Below, piece by piece: positions 55,357-64,000 of a stretch of DNA of 64,000 nt. The stretch comes from Shewanella morhuae (lineage in GTDB: Bacteria; Pseudomonadota; Gammaproteobacteria; Enterobacterales; Shewanellaceae): NCBI RefSeq assembly GCF_900156405.1, contig NZ_FTNN01000007.1, forward strand, positions 62,001-126,000. The letters are read 5' to 3'. Under the pieces are notes generated by a model. That model saw only the letters and a list, made by a program, of their open reading frames with translations. It did not search any database and was not told the DNA's origin. The translations under genes and the position numbers were made by a program. Positions within the stretch are counted from its first letter, which is position 1. The number at the start of each line of letters is the position of its first letter.

Positions 55357-56822
55357 TACATCATTACCACATCATATTTGTACTGCGAGTACATGGGCTC
55401 ATTCTGTAAACGGATACGCTTACCAATGTATACCTCAAGCTCGGCAATCTGATGGTTTTCATCGGTATGCAAACTTTGGTACACCGCAGGCGCGCAATAC
55501 AATAAAAACTCATCAGCATCGTAGGCGCGATTCAAGCGAATAATCTCGCGAAACACCTCGTAGGAAACCGTTTCAACAGTTTTCATACTGCCTGTGCCAT
55601 GACACGCAGGGCATTCTCCGCACACGACATGCTCTAAACTTTCACGGGTACGCTTGCGAGTCATTTCAACTAAACCTAAGCCTGAAAAACCACTCACATT
55701 GGTTTTAACTCTGTCCTTAGACAAAGCGCTGATTAAGCTACTGAGTACCCGAGCCTTATGATCTGCGGTCATCATGTCGATAAAATCAATAATAATGATG
55801 CCACCGAGATTACGCAGACGTAACTGTCTCGCGATGGCTTGGGTTGCTTCAAGATTAGTATTGAAGATGGTTTCTTCAAGATTGCGGTGCCCAACAAAAG
55901 CGCCAGTATTAATATCGACTGTGGTCATAGCTTCGGTCTGATCGATAATCAGATAACCGCCAGACTTAAGTTCAACCTTACGACCCAGCGCTCGCTGAAT
56001 TTCGTTCTCCACATCGTAGAGATCAAAAATAGGCGCAGGGCCTGAATAATGTTCAATCTTTTGCGCAATCTCAGGCATAAACTCTTGAGCAAAAGACTGT
56101 AACTCAGCAAAAGTACCGCGAGAATCTACTTGAATTTGGTCAAGCTCAGTGCCAACAAAATCACGCACAATCCGCACCGGTAATGCTAAATCTTGGTATA
56201 ACAGAGACACGCCACTGCGCTTACGACGTTCGCTGACTTTGGACCAAACACGGCGCAAGAATGCTGCATCTTGGGATAATTCATCTTCACCCACCCCTTC
56301 AGCGGCGGTGCGAATAATAAAACCACCGTCATCATCCACATAAGGCAGAGTGATTTGTTTAAGGCGATTACGCTCTTCTTCTAGCTCAATACGTTGTGAA
56401 ACGCCCACATGGCTAGAACCTGGCATAAATACTAAATAACGCGAAGGCAGAGTGATATCGGTAGTTAGACGGGCGCCCTTAGTACCGAGCGGATCTTTAA
56501 CTACTTGCACCATAATATCTTGCCCTTGACGGACTAATTCGGCGATATCACGAACAACGAAATGACCTTTCTCAACATCAGCGACACACTCAGTGTGCGG
56601 CACTATGTCAGAAGCGTGTAAAAATGCCGCCTTTTCTAAGCCAATATCAACAAAAGCCGCTTGCATGCCGGGTAACACACGGCTGATTTTACCTTTATAA
56701 ATATTGCCGACTAAACCCCGTTTCATTCGGCGTTCAATATGCACTTCTTGCAGCACACCATGCTCAACTAAGGCAACGCGCGCCTCTGATGGCGTTACAT
56801 TGATCAGTAATTCTGAACCCAT
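55356..56822 (-). CDS. rng: Ribonuclease G
   Basis: The start is put at the ATG at 56822 because the protein then begins MGSELLINVTPSEARVALVE, matching E. coli RNase G over its 488-489 residues; the frame opens at a GTG at 56864 with GGGGTG before it, and that start cannot be excluded. Domains: S1-like RNA binding (VGNIYKGKISRVLPGMQAAF), RNase H-like and DNase I-like domains with the catalytic Asp in IIIDFIDMM and DINTGAFVG, and the zinc-link CxxC CGECPACHGTG. It matures the 5' end of 16S rRNA and degrades mRNA. Confidence 0.95.
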   Translation of the reverse strand: MGSELLINVTPSEARVALVEHGVLQEVHIERRMKRGLVGNIYKGKISRVLPGMQAAFVDIGLEKAAFLHASDIVPHTECVADVEKGHFVVRDIAELVRQGQDIMVQVVKDPLGTKGARLTTDITLPSRYLVFMPGSSHVGVSQRIELEEERNRLKQITLPYVDDDGGFIIRTAAEGVGEDELSQDAAFLRRVWSKVSERRKRSGVSLLYQDLALPVRIVRDFVGTELDQIQVDSRGTFAELQSFAQEFMPEIAQKIEHYSGPAPIFDLYDVENEIQRALGRKVELKSGGYLIIDQTEAMTTVDINTGAFVGHRNLEETIFNTNLEATQAIARQLRLRNLGGIIIIDFIDMMTADHKARVLSSLISALSKDRVKTNVSGFSGLGLVEMTRKRTRESLEHVVCGECPACHGTGSMKTVETVSYEVFREIIRLNRAYDADEFLLYCAPAVYQSLHTDENHQIAELEVYIGKRIRLQNEPMYSQYKYDVVMM

Positions 56823-57039
56823 CTTGCGCTGTATTTTATTTGGATTTAAGCGACTGGTATTCACGATTCACCCCATTCGGGAAACTAGATTAATTAATCG
56901 AAGTTACATATTTTCTAAGCATGAAAACCGAATAAAGCATCAACGGTAAAAAGTCACTTCGACGGCTCGATTAACAGCCGGCCACCTCGGTCAACTTCAT
57001 TCTAACCTCAAGTCAAAAGCGTAATACGGTAACACTAAG

Positions 57040-57645
57040 TCAGATGATCCCAACCTCGGCTAACAATTCGCGGGTTTCGACTAAAGGTAAACCCACTACG
57101 CCAGAATAGCTGCCGTCAATTGCCGCAACAAAGCAGCCACCCATACCTTGTATACCGTAACTACCCGCTTTATCCATCGGCTCTGCTGAGGCAACATAAG
57201 CTTCAATTTCTGCTTTGGATAAAGTGCAAAAACGCACTTGTGTTTGCACTAATCGTACTAAAGTTTTTGCTGTTAAGGATGACTCATCCTTACGATACAC
57301 CAATGCTATCGCCGTCATCACGGTATGCAGTTGACCAGATAACTCACTGAGCATTCGCTTAGCATCGGCGGCATCGGTAGGTTTCCCTAGTATTTGGTTT
57401 TCAAACACTACGATAGTATCAGAACCTAATACAGCAGGTTGTGACATACCAGCACATAATGCGAGTCCTGCATGGGCCTTTTCAGCCGCTAAACGCTGCA
57501 CGTAATCTATTGGCGTTTCACGTAATTGTGGCGTTTCATCAATATCTGGAGCCACTTGCGTAAAACTAAATTCGGGGCGACCCAATCCAATTTGTGCCAA
57601 TAACTCTTTGCGGCGCGGTGAAGTCGAAGCGAGCACTAAATTCAT
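57040..57645 (-). CDS. maf: Maf-family nucleoside triphosphate pyrophosphatase
   Basis: A 201-residue enzyme that hydrolyses non-canonical or surplus nucleotides to monophosphates; the YhdE-type Maf prefers dTTP and UTP. Motifs: [50 protein letters not shown], and [14 protein letters not shown] with [10 protein letters not shown]. It lies between mreD (2 bases upstream) and rng (217 bases downstream), the conserved gammaproteobacterial order, and is co-transcribed with the mre genes. Confidence 0.95.
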   Translation of the reverse strand: MNLVLASTSPRRKELLAQIGLGRPEFSFTQVAPDIDETPQLRETPIDYVQRLAAEKAHAGLALCAGMSQPAVLGSDTIVVFENQILGKPTDAADAKRMLSELSGQLHTVMTAIALVYRKDESSLTAKTLVRLVQTQVRFCTLSKAEIEAYVASAEPMDKAGSYGIQGMGGCFVAAIDGSYSGVVGLPLVETRELLAEVGII

Positions 57646-57647
57646 AA

Positions 57648-58136
57648 TTAGCGAACCTTATAATGACGTCGTACGCGACGTAAAATCCAAAATATCCACG
57701 GCCAGATGATTAATCCTGAAATGGCGGGCAAAAATAAATCCGTATGGAAAACCGCTTCTTGCATCACAAATTCCACCCAGTAAATGACTAAGTGATAAAT
57801 ACAGAGCAGTAGCATGATCACCAACGATTGCTGCCATTTAGGGAAATTACGCAAACGTTGGCAATGTAAAATAGCGATATAAATGACCAACGACATGGCC
57901 AAAGAACGCACACCTAAGGTAGCGCCCAATAAAATATCTAAAATAAGCCCTAAAACCCATGCGGTTAAAATATTGTATCTATGGGGTAACGCAATAGACC
58001 AATACATAATAATCATCAATAACCAGTCTGGTCGCCACGCATCAACCGCACTTGGTAAGGGCATAATCTGGCTGATAATCCCCACAAATAATGTCACCCA
58101 AACGATGAGGCGCCCATTGGCGGCTTGGAAACTCAT
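57648..58136 (-). CDS. mreD: Rod shape-determining protein MreD
   Basis: A 162-residue integral membrane protein with five predicted helices, beginning [20 protein letters not shown] and including [20 protein letters not shown] and [20 protein letters not shown], both typical of MreD. It belongs to the elongation complex (Rod complex) of the cell wall. The start overlaps mreC as ATGA, so translation is coupled; maf follows after 2 bases. Confidence 0.94.
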   Translation of the reverse strand: MSFQAANGRLIVWVTLFVGIISQIMPLPSAVDAWRPDWLLMIIMYWSIALPHRYNILTAWVLGLILDILLGATLGVRSLAMSLVIYIAILHCQRLRNFPKWQQSLVIMLLLCIYHLVIYWVEFVMQEAVFHTDLFLPAISGLIIWPWIFWILRRVRRHYKVR

Positions 58137-59170
58137 TGATTTACCTCAGTGGCAGGACGAACGGTTTCCGCTGACGGATTAACAGTAGCTGGCGTAGATG
58201 CTACTGGTTTAGCCGCATTAGTGTCGGGCGTGATTAGCTTAACCTGAGGAGTCACTGTCTTAACTGCAGGAATGGTTGTATCGGTATTAGACTCATCAGT
58301 AACAGCAGGATGATCAGCCGCTGGCGCAACCAATTGATTGGGTAAAGTCACACCAGAATCACTCGCGGGCCAAATGAGCAGTAAATATCGAATACGATCT
58401 AAAGCCGCTAACGGTTGCGCAGTAACACGAGCATAGCTTTGGCCATCTTCAGTCAACACTTCCATCACCCGTGCAACAGGGTAACCTTCAGGGAAACGAT
58501 TACCTAAACCGGATGTCACCAGTAAATCACCAACACGAATATCGGTACTTTTAGCTACATGGCGCAGCTCTATCTCATCCAACTCGCCTGTACCATTGGC
58601 GACAAGGCGCACATCATTACGGGTGATACGTACGGGTAAGCCATGTGATACATCAGAGAGCAATAGTACCCGACTGGTCATCTCACTGACTTGTACCACT
58701 TGACCCACAACCCCTTGTGCATCAACTACCGGTTGGCCGACAAATACTCCACTACGTGAACCGTGATTAAGGACAACATATTGATGAAACGGATCGCTGG
58801 CGACCTCTAATACCTCAGCCACCATTCTACGCGAGTCAAGATAGGCAGGAGAGCCTAAAAGTGCCCGCAGGCGTTCATTCTCTTGGCGCAAGTGTTCAAA
58901 ACGCTGTAAGCGCTCACTCATCAGCAGTTGTTGTCGCAGCAGCTCTTTATTTTGCAACGCCAGCATATTGCGGGTGGCAAAACTTTCAGAAGACCAGTCA
59001 AGCACAACGCCGGGCGCACTCGCCAAATACTGTAATGGGCTAAAAACAGAGGCCAGAGATTGTCGAACAGGATCGAGGCGATGATTAGCCACGAGCAAAA
59101 ACACCGACAATATAATTGCCAGTGTCAGACGGAATTGGTTTGAAATACCACGAACAAAAATTGGCTTCAT
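58133..59170 (-). CDS. mreC: Rod shape-determining protein MreC
   Basis: A 345-residue bitopic protein: a cytoplasmic start, one membrane helix (LTLAIILSVFLLVANH), a coiled coil at about 65-105 (LLRQQLLMSERLQRFEHLRQ), and the two beta domains with VLNHGSRSGVFVGQPVVDAQ and LLVTSGLGNRFPEGYPVARV. The tail after about residue 265 is rich in Pro, Thr and Ala and is unordered, which is common in this genus. It links MreB to the peptidoglycan machinery. It lies 44 bases after mreB and overlaps mreD by 4. Confidence 0.95.
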   Translation of the reverse strand: MKPIFVRGISNQFRLTLAIILSVFLLVANHRLDPVRQSLASVFSPLQYLASAPGVVLDWSSESFATRNMLALQNKELLRQQLLMSERLQRFEHLRQENERLRALLGSPAYLDSRRMVAEVLEVASDPFHQYVVLNHGSRSGVFVGQPVVDAQGVVGQVVQVSEMTSRVLLLSDVSHGLPVRITRNDVRLVANGTGELDEIELRHVAKSTDIRVGDLLVTSGLGNRFPEGYPVARVMEVLTEDGQSYARVTAQPLAALDRIRYLLLIWPASDSGVTLPNQLVAPAADHPAVTDESNTDTTIPAVKTVTPQVKLITPDTNAAKPVASTPATVNPSAETVRPATEVNQ

Positions 59171-59214
59171 AGGAGAGCTAAGGCGGTGATTAGCCGCCCC
59201 ATACCGAAGTTAAA

Positions 59215-60602
<1,388 letters not shown>

Positions 60603-63600
60603 CTAATCCACCTCACGCCAGTAAATAATTCGATCATGACCTCGATAACGGCCAAAATATGCACTCGCTCGAGGGTCGACCGTGATTGTTGGCGTAATAT
60701 CATTCCAATTCCAGTACCATTCAAGCCAACTCGGCACATCTAAAGGCGCGGTAACTTGCCCACGATATAGCGCGCCACTGGTTGTAACCGCCCGCCAAAG
60801 CAAATCAAATTGACCTGCCTGAAATTTTGGCATGCTGCCAGAACGCTCAATACTTTGCCCTGCGACTAAATCAGGCTCAAAACTATAGCCAAGGTTAATA
60901 TCATCGGTTTGTGACGCCAAACTAGCGTTAACGACTGTACAACTATCATCACTATTCAAGACCCAGCTACTGCCATTCCAATACTCAGCCCGCGTCGGCA
61001 TACGTAGTATTTCAGTCTCTGGGCCATAGGTGTTATCCATTACCACTCGCCCGTGGCGAAGTTTTTGGGTGGTGATTTTTTTTGCAGTACAGTTCGCACA
61101 ATTTCCTGTCGTTGCGGCATCCATATCCGGTGAGGCTACATACGAGTTAATCCCATTAGGATGTGGATCGTTATCTAATACTTGCACACCAATATCAAGC
61201 AACTCGAAGGGGCCATCCTGATACAAATTGGTCAATACATTAGGTGTCACTCGGCTGAAGTTCGCTCGATAACTGTTATCTAAGCTTGCTACACCTTTTA
61301 TCCAACTGGTTGATATTATGGGTAAGGTGCTTAATCGACTTTGTAAATCGATACCATTATTGATGTTTTCGCCCACAAGCTTGGCTGTGGCAAAAGAAAA
61401 CGGTGCAAAGTAGTTTTTCGTTATATCGCCGGCGATATTTAGTGCGCTTAATGTCATCGACATTGAGAATGATTGATCCATATAGCTAAAGCTATCGCAG
61501 GCTGGATACACGAATGCCTCGCTCACCAAAAATCTATCGGGGACAAAGCGGCCAATATTGGCTGAGTAGCCAAGCGGAATATTCAAACTACTGGCAGCAC
61601 CGAGGTAATTACTGCTTGCTTTGGCAGTAAGCTGGAACACGCCAACCTCACTAATCGTTTGATTAAGAATAGTATTAATATTAGTGCTATTTGCTATATG
61701 ACTATAGGATGCAACACCTAATGCGCCATCTCGGCCACCAATAGCGATAGCAGGAGCCACCACTTTGCTCGCAAGTGTCATAGTCTTATCACTGAAGTTG
61801 GGGGTAGATAAATTGCCAGTACAAAAGTCTGTGTCTGAATCCCTCTCCCACGCCATGGCTTGCACTGTCATGCCAAAGGATTGGCCAGCCTTACGATAAA
61901 CATTACACGCCATACTCGCGCTTGCGCAGCTAGCATTGGCATCTACGGGTTTGACACATAACCCAGCCGGTACACTGACAAATGGATCTGCACCCGTCAT
62001 CACTAAACCTTGCTCATCCCCCGTACCCGTATACTTAGCATCTAACTGTAACTTGCCGGCATCAGGATAATTTACCGAAATTGTTGCTTCACCTTTTGTG
62101 TCAAAAGTTAGGCTAAAAGGTGTTGGAGCCGAACTAACACCACTAATAGAAGCGCCATTAACTGTGATTGCTTTTGATAAGATGGGAGCGCTCGGTTCCA
62201 CATAGTCACTCCAAAAACTGAGACTCTTCGTCTTATCTTGGAAGCTCGGAATACATTGCTGAGTTACATCTGATTTTTTCACCGCTTTAACTAATACGTC
62301 TACTGGCTTATTTGCTAGCTTATCAGGGACATCAAAAATAAAACCACTGTCAGCAAAAGCCAGCGAACAATTACTGCCACTTAATTCTCCTGATCCAATC
62401 CGACAAAGAGTCTTACTCAATGGTTTAGTAGTAGGATTTGAACCCTTTACGCCTAACGTGACCACTCCGGGCGTATTCCGCCGTAGTTGTAATTGTGTTG
62501 TTCCACCACTAAAACTCACTTGATTACCACCAACCCACACACTATCATTTATCGAGTCAGGTAACAACGTGGCACTAAGAGGCTCAGTAAAAAGTTGGCT
62601 ACAATTTGCATTAGCACAAGCTCGAATCGTTACCGTTTGGGTATTACAAGTGAGCCCTTGACCCGTATGGTCAAACTCAAAATGATCAATTTGAGTGCCT
62701 ATAGGATTTGATTTTAAAGCACATATTTGCACATTATCAATTTCGTGATTGTTATTTGAACCACCAGTAGAGCCCGTTAAAGACAATAAAAAATCACTGG
62801 GGACAGCCGCTTGTTCAGATTCAGCCACCGCGTTGAACGCTGGGATTAAGGTCACAAATCCCGAACCTGTATTACGTTCAATTTTGACCACTGACTGGCT
62901 AGATAACTGCGAGTCGATAGTGATTTTATATCTGTGCGCTGGCGACACATTATTACCATCCACCGCTGGCGATAAACAGTTACTTCCCGTATTCGTCGTA
63001 CCGTTACTGCAAGTGCCACGTAAATAACGATACCCACTCGTTCCTACACCCGAGCCACGCACCGCAACTGACTGTCGGCGCTGCCCGATATTAGTGCTAC
63101 CACCTTCACCGGAGAAATTGCCGTACTCGTCAATTCCAACACCAAGCCAACCACCCGCAAACCCACTAATACCAGGTTTATAACCGTAACCTAAAGGCCC
63201 ACCAAAAGCGCCCGGCTGCGGCGTTATGGCAGCATCAGATAGCACTACACTCATACCGTCAGCGCCATTACCACCGTAGGCATAATGGTCAAACTGAATT
63301 TCGACTAGGTTATTGGCTGCAGGAAATAATCGTTGATAAGTCGATGCCGTCGATTGGTTGGATTTAGCTTCTGTTAAGCGTAAACGATTACCTACAATCG
63401 ATGGTGTGAAAGTACCACTGCTTGTCGATACCACCCAATCACTACTTAAAGGACTTTGGGAAAATTGATCATTAAAGCATTGTAAAACGGGGGCAGCTTT
63501 CTCGAAAGCAACAAAACCGTAATTTTCAGATGCATGAGAACGATCATTATCGCCATAGGTATCTTCGTCATTGACCATACTGACCTGAGTTGCACTTAGA

Positions 63601-63686
63601 TTACAGCGCCTTAACCAGCCACCGTCGCTACCATTATGAGAGTTTTTGCCTGCAACTAACGTTGGCGGATTAGTAAATCCAATCAA
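60603..63686 (-). CDS. mshQ: MSHA biogenesis protein MshQ-like, main part (frameshifted)
   Basis: A 1027-codon frame of a large secreted protein, the last gene of a mannose-sensitive haemagglutinin pilus locus, next to mreB as in other Shewanella. The N-terminal third is a lectin-like LamG/ConA-type beta sandwich (LVEIQFDHYAYGGNGADGMS, GISGFAGGWLGVGIDEYGNF); the middle has Cys-rich Ig-like segments; the C-terminal 400 residues are a DUF6701 domain (ADRFLVSEAFVYPACDSFSY by position, KVVAPAIAIGGRDG). The TTG at 63686 is not a true start: in the same frame, after removal of one G from a 7-G tract (63732-63738), the reading continues upstream as SGGSSTKTLAEQCAYNTG into the fragment at 63694-64000. 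So the real gene begins outside the window. Confidence 0.75.
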   Translation of the reverse strand: MIGFTNPPTLVAGKNSHNGSDGGWLRRCNLSATQVSMVNDEDTYGDNDRSHASENYGFVAFEKAAPVLQCFNDQFSQSPLSSDWVVSTSSGTFTPSIVGNRLRLTEAKSNQSTASTYQRLFPAANNLVEIQFDHYAYGGNGADGMSVVLSDAAITPQPGAFGGPLGYGYKPGISGFAGGWLGVGIDEYGNFSGEGGSTNIGQRRQSVAVRGSGVGTSGYRYLRGTCSNGTTNTGSNCLSPAVDGNNVSPAHRYKITIDSQLSSQSVVKIERNTGSGFVTLIPAFNAVAESEQAAVPSDFLLSLTGSTGGSNNNHEIDNVQICALKSNPIGTQIDHFEFDHTGQGLTCNTQTVTIRACANANCSQLFTEPLSATLLPDSINDSVWVGGNQVSFSGGTTQLQLRRNTPGVVTLGVKGSNPTTKPLSKTLCRIGSGELSGSNCSLAFADSGFIFDVPDKLANKPVDVLVKAVKKSDVTQQCIPSFQDKTKSLSFWSDYVEPSAPILSKAITVNGASISGVSSAPTPFSLTFDTKGEATISVNYPDAGKLQLDAKYTGTGDEQGLVMTGADPFVSVPAGLCVKPVDANASCASASMACNVYRKAGQSFGMTVQAMAWERDSDTDFCTGNLSTPNFSDKTMTLASKVVAPAIAIGGRDGALGVASYSHIANSTNINTILNQTISEVGVFQLTAKASSNYLGAASSLNIPLGYSANIGRFVPDRFLVSEAFVYPACDSFSYMDQSFSMSMTLSALNIAGDITKNYFAPFSFATAKLVGENINNGIDLQSRLSTLPIISTSWIKGVASLDNSYRANFSRVTPNVLTNLYQDGPFELLDIGVQVLDNDPHPNGINSYVASPDMDAATTGNCANCTAKKITTQKLRHGRVVMDNTYGPETEILRMPTRAEYWNGSSWVLNSDDSCTVVNASLASQTDDINLGYSFEPDLVAGQSIERSGSMPKFQAGQFDLLWRAVTTSGALYRGQVTAPLDVPSWLEWYWNWNDITPTITVDPRASAYFGRYRGHDRIIYWREVD

Positions 63687-63693
63687 CCCAGTG

Positions 63694-64000
63694 TTATAGG
63701 CACATTGTTCGGCTAACGTTTTGGTACTGCTCCCCCCCTGAATGGGTCATTGCTGTACCGAATTGATAACGAACATCCGCACCATTTAAATTAATAATAC
63801 CTTTGGCAATGGGTAAAGCTAAATAAGCAACAGACTCATTTACCAAATCCTTTATATTTGCAGGCTGGCATTGTGGGCTATTTGATTTTTTGTACACTTG
63901 AGAAACATCCATATTAATCTTTAACCCTCTGGATGCTGGCTCAGTAACACTCGTCAACCAACAATTATTATTATTGGTCTGAATCTGATTAAGTACCACT
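63694..64000 (-). pseudogene. mshQ: MshQ-like N-terminal fragment, upstream of the 7-G tract
   Basis: About 100 codons that run in from the right edge and end at 63694 in a false stop (SRTMCL). Skipping one base in the G tract at 63732-63738 joins it to the main part at 63686 and gives one continuous protein. In the frame of the main part a TGA lies only 12 bases upstream of the tract, so the slip must be at the tract. Content is polar, with Asn, Gln and Cys (NNNNCWLTSV, SPQCQPANIKDL), like the rest of MshQ. It continues beyond the window. Confidence 0.7.

Overview
The window reads as chromosomal DNA of a Shewanella species (Gammaproteobacteria, Alteromonadales). The assignment rests on gene content and order recognised from the sequence: a metF / metL / metB / metJ methionine cluster with MetJ boxes, psrABC for thiosulfate/polysulfide respiration, a long-type purC, rimO, fumC, arfA, pmbA back to back with darP, a tldD / nitrilase / yhdP / rng / maf / mreDCB cluster, and a mshQ-like MSHA pilus-locus gene beside mreB. 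No tRNA, rRNA, CRISPR array or intact insertion sequence was recognised.

Layout. 1-3.1 kb: end of an EamA transporter, a hydratase-family enzyme, a TonB-C-domain protein and a small Cys-rich protein. 3.1-5.4 kb: a first AT-rich accessory cassette, an AAA ATPase gene broken by two +1 slips, with dispersed repeats on both sides. 5.4-7.1 kb: a TsdA-like thiosulfate dehydrogenase and a diheme partner cytochrome. 7.3-10.1 kb: a MarR / HlyD / DUF2955 efflux locus. 10.3-12.2 kb: a chemoreceptor gene with an in-frame TGA. 12.3-17.5 kb: the methionine regulon. 17.6-18.4 kb: a frameshifted TauE/SafE permease. 18.5-22.3 kb: psrABC. 22.8-25.1 kb: a pentapeptide-repeat protein and purC. 25.2-28.5 kb: a second AT-rich accessory cassette, holding a SIR2-like gene translationally coupled to a DUF262 gene (candidate anti-phage system) and a small lipoprotein gene. 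28.7-36.2 kb: an outer-membrane barrel, a methyltransferase, an EAL protein, a SIMPL protein, rimO, fumC and arfA. 36.5-38.9 kb: an OprC/NosA-like copper receptor followed by a structured miniature element. 39-43.7 kb: pmbA, darP and a large Ig-like lipoprotein. 43.9-48.7 kb: a TolC / HlyD / two-permease exporter operon with no ATPase gene. 48.9-60.3 kb: tldD, nitrilase, yhdP, rng, maf and mreDCB, all on the minus strand. 60.6 kb to the edge: mshQ, split by a 7-G tract.

How the genes work together. The metBL operon, metF and metJ form one MetJ-repressed unit for homocysteine and methionine synthesis. TsdA-type thiosulfate oxidation to tetrathionate and Psr-type reduction of thiosulfate or polysulfide lie within about 17 kb, so the strain can probably use sulfur compounds in both directions. 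TldD and PmbA, the two halves of one protease, are encoded about 9 kb apart. MreB, MreC and MreD set rod shape. The two accessory cassettes share the same left-hand and right-hand repeat families, which suggests related insertion sites.

Five reading frames are interrupted: the AAA ATPase (twice), the chemoreceptor, the TauE permease and mshQ. Three of the breaks are at single-base runs, so sequencing error must be excluded before calling them pseudogenes or phase-variable genes.
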